Of a stretch of DNA of 15,248 bases, positions 1 through 6,285 are shown piece after piece; position 1 is the stretch's first letter; each line of letters begins with the position of its first letter. The stretch is from an uncultured Actinomyces sp. Its GTDB lineage: Bacteria; Actinomycetota; Actinomycetes; Actinomycetales; Actinomycetaceae. The stretch spans positions 1 to 15,248 of the forward strand of contig CALISI010000080.1 of the NCBI GenBank assembly GCA_938041695.1, read 5' to 3'. The position numbers and the translations under genes were made by a program. The notes under the pieces were generated by a model. The model was given only the letters and a program-made list of their open reading frames with translations. It was not told the origin of the DNA and searched no databases.

Positions 1-1295
1 AGGGCATGATCGATAACGGCTACTCCGAGGAGTCGATTAAGGCCCTGTGGGACGTCGTCGTTCCCTTCTCCGCGTACGCCTTCAACAAGGCGCACTCGGC
101 GGCCTATGGCCTCGTCTCCTACTGGACGGCGTTCCTGAAGGCGAACTATCCGACGGAGTACATGGCGGCTCTGTTGACCTCGACGAAGGACAACAAGGAT
201 CGTCGTGCGCTCTATCTGGCGGAGTGCCGCCACATGGACATCACGGTGCTGCCTCCGGATGTGAATGCGTCGATGGGTAACTTCGCGCCTGACGGTGAGG
301 CGATCCGCTTCGGCCTGAATGCCATCCAGAACGTGGGTGGCCCGGTCGTCGATGCGATCGTGGAGACTCGTGCGGAGAAGGGGCGTTTCTCCTCGTTCCA
401 GGATTTCCTGGACAAGGTGCCCCAGGTGGTGTGCAACAAGCGTACGATCCAGTCCCTCATCCGCGCCGGCGCGTTCGACTCGATGGGTCACACGCGTCGG
501 GCTCTCCTCGCGCGCTGCGACGAGGCCGTGGACGCGATCATCGACGTCAAGCGCAACGAGGCGATTGGGCAGTTCGACCTGTTCGGTGCGCTCGGTGAGG
601 ACGAGGACACCGGCTCGGGCCTGACGATCGACATCCCGGACTTGCCCGAGTTCGACCGCAAGACGAAGCTGGCGGCCGAGCGCGAGATGCTGGGCCTGTA
701 CGTCTCGGACCACCCACTGCGCGGCGTGGAGGCGGCGCTGGCTCGCCACCAGGATTACGAGATTGCTCAGGTCGTCGGCTCCGATGGGGCGATGGCGGAT
801 CGCATCGTGAAGATCGCGGGCCTCGTGTCCGGTGTGACGACGAAGGTGACGAAGCAGGGTAACGCGTGGGCGATTGCGACGATCGAGGATCTGTCGGGTT
901 CGGTGGACGTGCTCTTCTTCCCGCGTTCCTACGAGTCGATCCAGACCTACCTTGCCCAGGACATCATCGTCCAGATCGAGGGCAAGGTGAACGTGCGTGA
1001 GGAGGGTATGACCATCTATGGCCAGTCGATGACCCTCCTGGATCTGTCGGGTGGGGCGGACCTGCCGCTCGACCTGCGCCTGCCCGCCGCACGGTGCACG
1101 CCCGAGCTCCTCACCGACCTGCGTGGCGTCCTCGAGTCCTACCCGGGCGGTTCCCCGGTGCGCCTGCACCTGACGGAACCGGGGCGCACGACAATCGTCG
1201 AGCTGGATCCGAAGCTGCGCGTCGAACAAACGAGTGCCTTCTTCAGCCACATCAAGGCCGTCGTCGGCGCGGGCGGGGTCGTGACCTCGTCCTGA
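1..1295 (+). CDS. dnaE: DNA polymerase III alpha subunit, C-terminal part (5' end outside window)
   Basis: This is the C-terminal ~430 residues of the replicative polymerase catalytic subunit; the frame is already open at position 3 and the gene starts upstream. Counting from the ATG at 6, the AFNKAHSAAYG segment (residues 25-35) is the conserved part of the DnaE fingers region. A helix-hairpin-helix region follows (about 103-170, with GRFSSFQDFL and RAGAFDSMG). QFDLF at 189-193 matches the internal beta-clamp-binding motif of DnaE proteins. An OB-fold lies at about 265-345 (VKIAGLVSG, EDLSGSVDVLFFP). The tail after residue 350 is the poorly conserved C-terminal domain, which in other DnaE proteins contacts tau. 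It ends with TGA at 1293-1295, just before a hairpin, and converges with the minus-strand S4 gene. The ATG at position 6 is internal and not a start. DnaE rather than PolC is inferred from the motifs and the actinobacterial background. Confidence 0.97.
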   Translation, partial: GMIDNGYSEESIKALWDVVVPFSAYAFNKAHSAAYGLVSYWTAFLKANYPTEYMAALLTSTKDNKDRRALYLAECRHMDITVLPPDVNASMGNFAPDGEAIRFGLNAIQNVGGPVVDAIVETRAEKGRFSSFQDFLDKVPQVVCNKRTIQSLIRAGAFDSMGHTRRALLARCDEAVDAIIDVKRNEAIGQFDLFGALGEDEDTGSGLTIDIPDLPEFDRKTKLAAEREMLGLYVSDHPLRGVEAALARHQDYEIAQVVGSDGAMADRIVKIAGLVSGVTTKVTKQGNAWAIATIEDLSGSVDVLFFPRSYESIQTYLAQDIIVQIEGKVNVREEGMTIYGQSMTLLDLSGGADLPLDLRLPAARCTPELLTDLRGVLESYPGGSPVRLHLTEPGRTTIVELDPKLRVEQTSAFFSHIKAVVGAGGVVTSS

Positions 1296-1301
1296 AACGA
1301 T

Positions 1302-1332
1302 GCGAGCCGGGCCCCGATGGGACTCGGCTCGC
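1302..1332. terminator. Bidirectional hairpin terminator between dnaE and S4 gene
   Basis: An 8-bp perfect inverted repeat, GCGAGCCG at 1302-1309 and CGGCTCGC at 1325-1332, lies between the convergent dnaE and S4-domain genes. Read on the minus strand, the stem is followed by a short T-rich stretch (CGTTTC). This suits termination of the S4 gene best and could serve both directions. Confidence 0.6.
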
Positions 1333-1349
1333 GCCGCTTGCTGCGGCGG

Positions 1350-1580
1350 TTAGGAATCAGACCCGACGACCGCGGCGGCCCGGCCCCAGGGGGCGTCGAC
1401 CTCGACGAGATCACCGACGCTCAGGTGGTGGCCGCGGCGCGTCTCTACCTCGCCGTTGACGGTCACGTCGCCGGCCTGGATGAGTTCGCGGGCTTGGGCG
1501 CCGTCCTCGGCGAGGGAGGCGAGCTTGACGAATTGGCCGAGCTTGATCTCCCCGCGCACGGGGATCGTCGGGGTGGTCAT
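1350..1580 (-). CDS. Small S4-domain RNA-binding protein (YaaA/YbcJ type)
   Basis: This 76-residue protein is essentially a single S4 RNA-binding fold: IKLGQFVKLASLAEDGAQAR, then QAGDVTVNGEVETRRG, then LSVGDLVEV. That order and the total length match the stand-alone S4 proteins YbcJ (E. coli) and YaaA (Bacillus), which bind structured RNA and are linked to ribosome function. The exact substrate is unknown. The start is placed at the ATG complementary to 1578-1580, because AAAGGA lies a few bases upstream. A longer open frame to 1658 has no comparable ribosome binding site, and the family starts near here. It is transcribed divergently from the operon at 1675 across a ~95-bp intergenic region and converges on dnaE. 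Confidence 0.85.
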   Translation of the reverse strand: MTTPTIPVRGEIKLGQFVKLASLAEDGAQARELIQAGDVTVNGEVETRRGHHLSVGDLVEVDAPWGRAAAVVGSDS

Positions 1581-1674
1581 TGTGAGGTCCTTTCGCTGAG
1601 GGGAGAGCGCATCACGCGCGCGCTCGTGGATCAACAGTATCCTTGGAGAGAGATACACAGTGTTAGGAGGAGCG

Positions 1675-2322
1675 GTGAGCGCTCACAACGACGATATCGA
1701 TGCTGAGTTCCAGTCGCTGGTTGCATCGCTGGGTGCATCGCCCGATGCGGGCGATTCCTTGCCGCCTCTCGATCCGGACGATACGCCCGTCGACGAGTCT
1801 TTGCACCTGGATGGCGGCCGTCTATCGGTTGCCCTCGTGCTCGCCCCGATTTCCTATCCGGAGGCGCTGCATTCGCTGCTCGCACTGTCGGGCGTGCGCG
1901 AGCCGATCGTCCGTCTCAAGCCCTGGACTGCTGTCTGGCTGCGTGTTGAGACGACACCGACCGACGAGGAAGAGCTCGATGCCTTGCTCACCGGCCAGCG
2001 CCCGATGCCCGACGCCGTGGACCGAGTCGCCCGCGCGGTGTCGAACCTGTCGAAGTACGGGGCCGTGGCCCTCATGAGTTGGCTCGTGGAAGGTGACGGC
2101 GTGGAGCCGGGCGTCTCGGGTCGTATTTCCGCTCAGCGTTACGTCAGTGGCGAGCCCGAGGAAACGATTCCCGCAGGTCTTCTGCTCGGTGCGATGCCCG
2201 CGGCGACGGAGGACCTGCTGCTGGGTCGTACGACGCCGGCTGACTACAAGGATTCCGTGGCCGCCGACGGCAGCTGTCAGGGTGGCGGCCCCTTCGGCTG
2301 GCTGCGACGCAAGCAATCATGA
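1675..2322 (+). CDS. Conserved-type hypothetical protein, first gene of the PriA operon
   Basis: This 215-residue protein is not recognised. The GTG start at 1675 is chosen because AGGAGG (1665-1670) lies four bases upstream; another in-frame GTG at 1660 would put that site inside the gene. The N-terminus is acidic and Pro/Asp-rich (residues 1-45). A hydrophobic-patterned soluble domain follows (about 46-190, including LSVALVLAPISYPEALHSLL and SKYGAVALMSWLVEGDG). The tail is GGGPFGWLRRKQS. No signal peptide or obvious transmembrane segment is seen, so it is probably cytoplasmic. Codon use looks normal for the region. Its stop overlaps the priA start as ATGA (2319-2322), which implies co-transcription and translational coupling with priA and the SseB-like gene. 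The context gives no specific function. Confidence 0.8.
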   Translation: MSAHNDDIDAEFQSLVASLGASPDAGDSLPPLDPDDTPVDESLHLDGGRLSVALVLAPISYPEALHSLLALSGVREPIVRLKPWTAVWLRVETTPTDEEELDALLTGQRPMPDAVDRVARAVSNLSKYGAVALMSWLVEGDGVEPGVSGRISAQRYVSGEPEETIPAGLLLGAMPAATEDLLLGRTTPADYKDSVAADGSCQGGGPFGWLRRKQS

Positions 2323-3044
2323 CGGTTCTTCAGCTGCTGCCCGCGATCGACGTGACGGGCGGGCAGGCCGTGCGTCTGTCCTCGGGGTCAGTCGATGCAG
2401 GGTCCTGGGGGAGTCCGCTCGATGTTGCCCGCTCGTTTCACGAGGCCGGGGCCCGTTGGGTGCATCTCGTGGACCTCGATCTGGCGTTTGGTCGCGGTGA
2501 GAACTCTGAGCTGCTCACGCGTGTCATCCATGAGGTTCCTGTGCGTGTCGAACTGTCGGGAGGCATCACGAGCCGCGGTGCCATCGATGCCGGGCTGGCG
2601 ATGGGACCCGAGCGAGTCAATATTGCGACGCAGGCGCTCGGCGACATCGATACCGTGTGTGAAGCGATTGATACCTACGGCGAGCGCGTCGCCGTCTGCC
2701 TGGACGTGCGCGGCGATCGCCTGGCCGCGCGCGGAGGCAGCGGCGAGGGCGGGAACGTCTGGGAGGCGCTGCACGCCTTGAACGAGGCGGGGGTGGCTCG
2801 CCTGGTCGTCACCGACGTGACGCGAGATGGCCAGATGAACGGCTCGAACAGGGACCTGTTGGCCCGGGTTGCGGACCGCACTCCCGCCCGCATCATCGCC
2901 TCCGGTGGGGTGAACTCCTTGGCCGACATCGAGGCGCTGCGCGTTCTCGGCATTGAGGGTGCGATTGTCGGAAAGGCCCTGTACCAGGGCGCATTTACTC
3001 TGGCCGACGCGTTGGATGTCGCCGGATACGAGGAGCAGTCATGA
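2319..3044 (+). CDS. priA: Phosphoribosyl isomerase A (PriA/HisA family), possibly narrowed specificity
   Basis: This 241-residue TIM barrel belongs to the HisA family. In actinobacteria PriA isomerises ProFAR (histidine pathway) and often also PRA (tryptophan pathway, TrpF reaction). Visible landmarks are LLPAID with catalytic-position Asp11, Arg19, VDLDLAFGRG (51-60), VELSGGI (77-83), the second catalytic-position Asp170 in VTDVTRDG (164-171), and the phosphate-binding ASGGV and EGAIVGKALY (213-222). Aligned by eye to M. tuberculosis PriA, the active-site loop GRGWETDGG is replaced by ARGGSGEGG. Arg138 is kept (Mtb Arg143) but the Trp145 position is Gly140, and the preceding loop is shorter. 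No other his or trp gene lies in the window. The ATG overlaps the upstream stop, and the stop overlaps the next ATG. Family membership is firm; substrate preference is inference. Confidence 0.93.
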   Translation: MTVLQLLPAIDVTGGQAVRLSSGSVDAGSWGSPLDVARSFHEAGARWVHLVDLDLAFGRGENSELLTRVIHEVPVRVELSGGITSRGAIDAGLAMGPERVNIATQALGDIDTVCEAIDTYGERVAVCLDVRGDRLAARGGSGEGGNVWEALHALNEAGVARLVVTDVTRDGQMNGSNRDLLARVADRTPARIIASGGVNSLADIEALRVLGIEGAIVGKALYQGAFTLADALDVAGYEEQS

Positions 3045-3808
3045 CCCCCACGCCGCCTTCCCTCACGGAGGAGCAGAAGAATCGACTGGCGCAGCGCCTG
3101 TCGATGATGAGCCACGACCGTGCGGACGTCGGTCAGGGGCTTGCCCGTACCACCCGTGCGCTCGCGCTGGGGCAGGGGAGCGACGCGGGGGCGGCCCGAC
3201 TTGAGGCGCTCGTTGACGCGCTCGTTTTTGAACGCGTCATCGTTCCTATCGACGTCGAACCCGACCCGCGCGTGACGGGTGTTCACGCCGGAGAAAACGG
3301 GCACAACCCGATCGACTTCGTGCGCGCGCAAACCCCCGCGGGGGAGGCGCTCGCCATCTATTCGTCGGCCGAGGCCCTGTCTGCCCACCGACCGGGGGAC
3401 CGTCCGATGGCCCTGGACTTCCGCACGATTGGGCTGACCGCCCTCGTCGAGACGGGTGGACGCATCGTCGTCAACCCGGGCACTGACGCCGTGCTGCTGC
3501 CCCGCCCCGCCGTCGCTGCCCTCGCGCAGGGGGACGAGTGGCTACCGGCCTGGCGTGATGAGGCCCTGCGTGAGCTTCTGCTCGCCGAGGCCAGCGCCGC
3601 GTGCTCCGCCATCGTCGACCTGGGCATCGTCTACGCGGGTGATGGACTGACGCGGGTCGTCGTGTCCGTCGACCGCGCGCAATTCGCGCAGGGGGAGGAG
3701 GCCTCGTCGATGAAAGCTGAGCTGTCGGCGGCCCTGAATGCTGTGGGGACGAACCCGCGCCTCATCGCATCGGCGGACCGAGTGGAGATCGCGCCCGTCC
3801 TGCGCTGA
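3041..3808 (+). CDS. SseB-family protein
   Basis: This 255-residue cytoplasmic-looking protein carries an SseB N-terminal-type domain. The central part has LDFRTIGLTALVETGGRIVV (about 124-143), DAVLLPRPAVAALAQGDEW (about 148-166) and a following amphipathic stretch, the conserved order of that family. SseB was named for enhanced serine sensitivity in E. coli; the molecular function in actinobacteria is not established. The N-terminal ~60 residues are a helical, charged region (EEQKNRLAQRLSMMSHDRADVG). The start ATG at 3041 overlaps the priA stop as ATGA, making it the third gene of a coupled operon. No strong terminator hairpin was seen right after its stop. Confidence 0.82.
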   Translation: MTPTPPSLTEEQKNRLAQRLSMMSHDRADVGQGLARTTRALALGQGSDAGAARLEALVDALVFERVIVPIDVEPDPRVTGVHAGENGHNPIDFVRAQTPAGEALAIYSSAEALSAHRPGDRPMALDFRTIGLTALVETGGRIVVNPGTDAVLLPRPAVAALAQGDEWLPAWRDEALRELLLAEASAACSAIVDLGIVYAGDGLTRVVVSVDRAQFAQGEEASSMKAELSAALNAVGTNPRLIASADRVEIAPVLR

Positions 3809-3859
3809 GTATGCTCGGCGAGTGCCCACCGATGCGTGAGGCGCGCAATGATCGCTGAT

Positions 3860-3889
3860 CTGGCACTCTCCCGCCATTTCTGGTACAGT
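3860..3889 (+). promoter_or_regulatory. Predicted promoter of the infC operon
   Basis: A -35-like CTGGCA (3860-3865) and a -10 TACAGT (3884-3889) are separated by 18 bp, with TG two bases before the -10. Transcription would start near 3896 and give a leader of roughly 210 nt before infC. Placement is by eye; the hexamers match the consensus at four or more positions each. Confidence 0.55.
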
Positions 3890-3895
3890 AGCTAC

Positions 3896-4108
3896 GACCG
3901 TCTGGGCGAAAGCTCGGAACGCAAGCGGAGAAATCCCACCTGGATACCCGCCTCTCATCCGAGAGGATGCCGCCCATCAGGGCGCCGCGCAGGGGATCGG
4001 GTTCGGCGGTCAGCACCCGTGCGTGTTGACCCTATGGAAGCCTCCGTGCGCGTCGCGTAACGGAGGCTTTTCGTTTCGCGCATAAGGATTCTGTGGAAGG
4101 AGCCGCTC
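3896..4108 (+). promoter_or_regulatory. Structured infC 5' leader (attenuator region)
   Basis: This gene-free stretch is filled with stem-loops. GGGC-gaaa-GCTC (3904-3915) carries a GNRA loop. CCTCTC/GAGAGG (3951-3966) has a 4-nt loop. CGCCC/GGGCG (3971-3984) has a 4-nt loop. A 9-bp stem pairs GGTCAGCAC (4008-4016) with GTGTTGACC (4023-4031, one G-U). An intrinsic terminator follows at 4038-4074. CGGAG at 3926-3930 is complementary to CTCCG at 4042-4046 and could form a competing, antiterminator-like pairing. infC-rpmI-rplT leaders in other bacteria are controlled by L20 or by attenuation; the mechanism here is not determined. Confidence 0.65.
4038..4074 (+). terminator. Intrinsic terminator inside the infC leader (attenuator)
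   Basis: AAGCCTCCGT (4038-4047) and ACGGAGGCTT (4060-4069) form a perfect 10-bp stem with a 12-nt GC-rich loop, followed by TTTTCGTTT. It lies downstream of the predicted promoter and ~35 nt before the infC ribosome binding site. It therefore reads as a conditional terminator controlling infC, rpmI, rplT and the methyltransferase gene rather than the end of the SseB operon. Confidence 0.75.
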
Positions 4109-4747
4109 ATCAGCGAGACTCGCATCAATGAGCGTATTCGAGTCCCCGAGGTTCGCCTCGTGGGACCCGGAGGTGAACAGGTCGGCGTCGTTCGAGTTGA
4201 GGACGCGCTGCGTCTGGCCGAAGAGGCCGGACTTGACCTGGTTGAGGTTGCGCCGAACGCCAAGCCGCCCGTCGCAAAGCTCATGGATTACGGCAAGTAC
4301 AAGTACGAAGCCGCCCAGAAGGCCCGCGATGCTCGCCGTAACCAGGCGAACACGCAGCTGAAGGAAATCCGCTTCCGACTGAAGATCGACGATCATGACT
4401 TCGGTGTCAAGAAGGGCCACGTGGAGCGCTTCCTGTCCGCCGGCGACAAGGTCAAGGTCATGATCATGTTCCGCGGTCGAGAGCAGTCTCGCCCCGAGGC
4501 TGGCGTTCGCCTCCTGCAGCGCCTCGCCGAGGAAATCGGTGAGCTTGCCACCGTCGAGTCGATGCCCCGTCAGGACGGGCGCAACATGACGATGGTGCTG
4601 GCACCCACCAAGCGCAAGGCTGATGCCCTGAACGAGCAGCGCAAGCGCCGCGAGGCCGAGCGCGCTGAGCGTCGGGGCAAGCGCGCCGAGCGCGCCAGCA
4701 AGGACCAGGCCCGAGTGGCAGCCGACAAGGCTGACGAACAGGACTGA
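4109..4747 (+). CDS. infC: Translation initiation factor IF-3, non-canonical ATC start
   Basis: IF3 binds the 30S subunit, checks the start codon-initiator tRNA pairing and prevents premature 50S joining. From the ATC at 4109 the protein has 212 residues. The N-domain runs from about 4 to 75 (TRINERIRVPEVRLVGPGGE, then LDLVEVAPNAKPPVAKLMDYGKYKYE). After a linker, the C-domain runs from about 88 to 168 (KEIRFRLKIDDHDF, MIMFRGREQSRPEAG, NMTMVLAPTK). A ~44-residue Lys/Arg/Glu-rich tail follows, typical of actinobacteria. The frame is closed by TAA at 4058-4060, and no ATG, GTG or TTG occurs between there and GTG 4160, which would delete conserved N-domain residues. AAGGAG at 4097-4102 sits six bases before ATC 4109, so ATC is the best start. 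E. coli infC uses AUU for autoregulation, which makes an AUC start credible. It is first in the ribosomal protein operon. Confidence 0.93.
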   Translation: MSETRINERIRVPEVRLVGPGGEQVGVVRVEDALRLAEEAGLDLVEVAPNAKPPVAKLMDYGKYKYEAAQKARDARRNQANTQLKEIRFRLKIDDHDFGVKKGHVERFLSAGDKVKVMIMFRGREQSRPEAGVRLLQRLAEEIGELATVESMPRQDGRNMTMVLAPTKRKADALNEQRKRREAERAERRGKRAERASKDQARVAADKADEQD

Positions 4748-4748
4748 C

Positions 4749-4764
4749 GGCGATACCCATCGCC
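4749..4764 (+). promoter_or_regulatory. Small hairpin between infC and rpmI
   Basis: GGCGAT (4749-4754) and ATCGCC (4759-4764) form a perfect 6-bp stem with an ACCC loop, right after the infC stop and upstream of the rpmI ribosome binding site (AAGGA near 4773). No U-tract follows. It may be a processing or translational element; its role is unknown. Confidence 0.4.
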
Positions 4765-4783
4765 TCACAACGAAGGAATAGAA

Positions 4784-4978
4784 ATGCCGAAGAACAAGAC
4801 TCATTCCGGTGCTAAGAAGCGCTTCCGCACGACCGGCTCGGGCAAGATCATGCGCGAGCAGGCCGGTGCCCGCCACCTGCTGGAGCACAAGTCCAGCCGC
4901 AAGACCCGTCGTCTGGCGACCGACCAGGTCCTGGAGACCGCTGACGTCAAGCGCGTCAAGCGTCTGCTGGGCAAGTGA
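4784..4978 (+). CDS. rpmI: 50S ribosomal protein bL35
   Basis: This 64-residue, highly basic protein begins MPKNKTHSGAKKRFRTTGSG and ends with ADVKRVKRLLGK, the standard bL35 layout and length. bL35 sits in the large subunit and contacts 23S rRNA. The ATG at 4784 follows a GAAGGA-type ribosome binding site. It lies 36 nt after infC and 27 nt before rplT in the conserved infC-rpmI-rplT order. Confidence 0.98.
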   Translation: MPKNKTHSGAKKRFRTTGSGKIMREQAGARHLLEHKSSRKTRRLATDQVLETADVKRVKRLLGK

Positions 4979-5005
4979 GCTCGAGTTAGAGGAGAACAGT
5001 AGAAA

Positions 5006-5386
5006 ATGGCACGTGTTAAGCGTTCTGTCAACGCCAAGAAGAAGCGTCGTACCGTACTCGAGCAGGCCTCCGGTTACCGCGGCCAGCGCTCGCGCATGTA
5101 CCGCAAGGCCAAGGAGCAGGTCACTCACTCCTTCGTCTACTCCTACCGCGACCGCAAGGCCAAGAAGGGCGACTTCCGTCGTCTGTGGATCCAGCGCATC
5201 AATGCTGCGTCCCGCGCCCAGGGCCTGACCTACAACCGCCTCATCCAGGGCCTGAACCTGGCCGGCGTCGAGGTCGACCGTCGCATGTTGGCTGAGCTCG
5301 CCGTCAATGATATCAACGCGTTCAACGCCCTGGTGAAGGTCGCCAAGGACGCGCTGCCCGCCGACATCAACGCCCCCAAGGCCTGA
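5006..5386 (+). CDS. rplT: 50S ribosomal protein bL20
   Basis: This 126-residue protein has the bL20 signature throughout: MARVKRSVNAKKKRRTVLEQ, then ASGYRGQRSRMYRKAKEQV, then DFRRLWIQRINAASRAQGL, then YNRLIQGLNLAGVEVDRRML. L20 is needed early in 50S assembly, and in several bacteria it represses its own operon by binding the leader or intergenic RNA. The ribosome binding site AGAGGAGA (4988-4995) precedes the ATG. The gene ends three bases before the methyltransferase start, indicating one transcript. Confidence 0.98.
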   Translation: MARVKRSVNAKKKRRTVLEQASGYRGQRSRMYRKAKEQVTHSFVYSYRDRKAKKGDFRRLWIQRINAASRAQGLTYNRLIQGLNLAGVEVDRRMLAELAVNDINAFNALVKVAKDALPADINAPKA

Positions 5387-5389
5387 TAG

Positions 5390-6238
5390 GTGAGTTTTTT
5401 CGCCGAGCGCCTGACCGTTCTCGATAATCCCCGCGCCGATCGTGTGCGCAGGGTGTCGGGTCTGGTCGGGCGCTCGGCGCGTTCGCGCTCGGGCCTCATG
5501 CTCGTTGAGGGGCCGCAGGCCGTGCGCGAACTTGTCGTGCACCGTGCGGATGCGGTGCGCGACGTCTACGTGCGCGGGGACGCGTGGGAGACCCACGAGG
5601 ACGTCGTGGACGTCGCCCGGCGCGCCACGCGCTGGGTGCACCCGGTGACCGCCGAGGTGTCTGCCGCCATGTCGGGTGACTCGCAGGGCATCTGCGCGGT
5701 TGCCTCCCTGGATGCGCTGTCGCGCGAGCTGCCGGAGCCGAGCGTTGGCGAGACGATCGTCGTGATTGCTCAGGGGCGCGACCCCGGCAACGTCGGCACG
5801 ATCATTCGCACGGCCGACGCCTTCGGTGCGGTCGGCGTCGTGGCCGTCGCGGGCACGGTGGATGCCGCCAGCCCGAAGGTCGTGCGCTCGAGCGCCGGTT
5901 CCGTTTTCCACATTCCCGTGTGCGTCGCGACGTCTTTCGCGGATGCCCGCGCGCGCATTCACAGCCGCAGCGCGGCCCTGCTGGGTACCAGCGGTGGCGC
6001 CGGTTCCGTGAGCCTTGCCGACCTCCTCGTTCAGGGCGTGTCGGGGCGATCGCGTCTGTCCCAATCGCACGCGTGGGTGTTCGGCAACGAGGCGCGGGGC
6101 CTGTCGGGCGATGAGATGCGCCTGTGTGACGCCCTCGTGTCCATTCCCATGACGGGGGATGCGGAATCCCTGAACGTGGCCAGCGCGGCCGCGACCTGCC
6201 TGTTTGCCTCCCAGACTGTGCGAGGCGTCGAGAACTGA
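5390..6238 (+). CDS. SpoU/TrmH-family RNA 2'-O-methyltransferase
   Basis: This 282-residue SAM-dependent RNA ribose methyltransferase has a SPOUT knot. The N-terminal substrate-binding part (about 1-110) includes SRSGLMLVEGPQAVREL. The three SpoU motifs are visible: motif 1 around DPGNVGTIIRTADAFG (131-146, with Asn134 and Arg140), motif 2 WVFGNEARGL (229-238), and motif 3 SIPMTGDAESLNVASAAA (251-268). Such proteins beside rplT are usually annotated as 23S rRNA methyltransferases of the RlmB/TsnR type; the modified nucleotide cannot be told from sequence. The GTG start at 5390 is three bases after the rplT stop with only a weak AAGG upstream, suggesting translational coupling. In many actinobacteria pheS-pheT comes next; here thiL does. 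Confidence 0.92.
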   Translation: MSFFAERLTVLDNPRADRVRRVSGLVGRSARSRSGLMLVEGPQAVRELVVHRADAVRDVYVRGDAWETHEDVVDVARRATRWVHPVTAEVSAAMSGDSQGICAVASLDALSRELPEPSVGETIVVIAQGRDPGNVGTIIRTADAFGAVGVVAVAGTVDAASPKVVRSSAGSVFHIPVCVATSFADARARIHSRSAALLGTSGGAGSVSLADLLVQGVSGRSRLSQSHAWVFGNEARGLSGDEMRLCDALVSIPMTGDAESLNVASAAATCLFASQTVRGVEN

Positions 6239-6271
6239 GACAGCTTGGAGGCGCGCTGGTGCGCCCGCGAC

Positions 6272-6285
6272 TAGGCTGGTTCCTA
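6272..6285 (+). promoter_or_regulatory. Predicted -10 element giving a leaderless thiL mRNA
   Basis: TAGGCT at 6272-6277 ends seven bases before the thiL ATG (6285), so transcription would start at or next to the A of the start codon. There is no ribosome binding site in the last 15 bases before ATG. The -35 is poor: TTGGAG at 6245-6250 is spaced at 21 bp. A small GGCGC/GCGCC hairpin (6250-6265) lies just upstream. Leaderless genes are common in actinobacteria. Confidence 0.45.

Noticed and set aside
1638..1656. GTATC/GATAC inverted repeat in the divergent region between the S4 gene and the operon at 1675
   Set aside because: It has only a 5-bp arm with a 9-10 bp spacer; too short to call an operator without other support.
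2675..3388. Minus-strand frame opposite priA and the SseB-like gene
   Set aside because: It is an Arg/Ser-rich shadow translation that overlaps two certain genes.
3896..4108. T-box or metabolite riboswitch in the infC leader
   Set aside because: No T-box consensus and no core motif of a known riboswitch class was found; only general stem-loops and a terminator are supported.
4010..6070. Very long minus-strand open frame opposite infC, rpmI, rplT and the methyltransferase gene
   Set aside because: It is antisense to four certain genes. The translation is compositionally odd with no domain, as expected for the shadow frame of GC-biased codons.
6250..6265. Terminator after the methyltransferase gene
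   Set aside because: The stem is only 5 bp with no U-tract; it is kept as a note in the thiL promoter entry rather than called a terminator.
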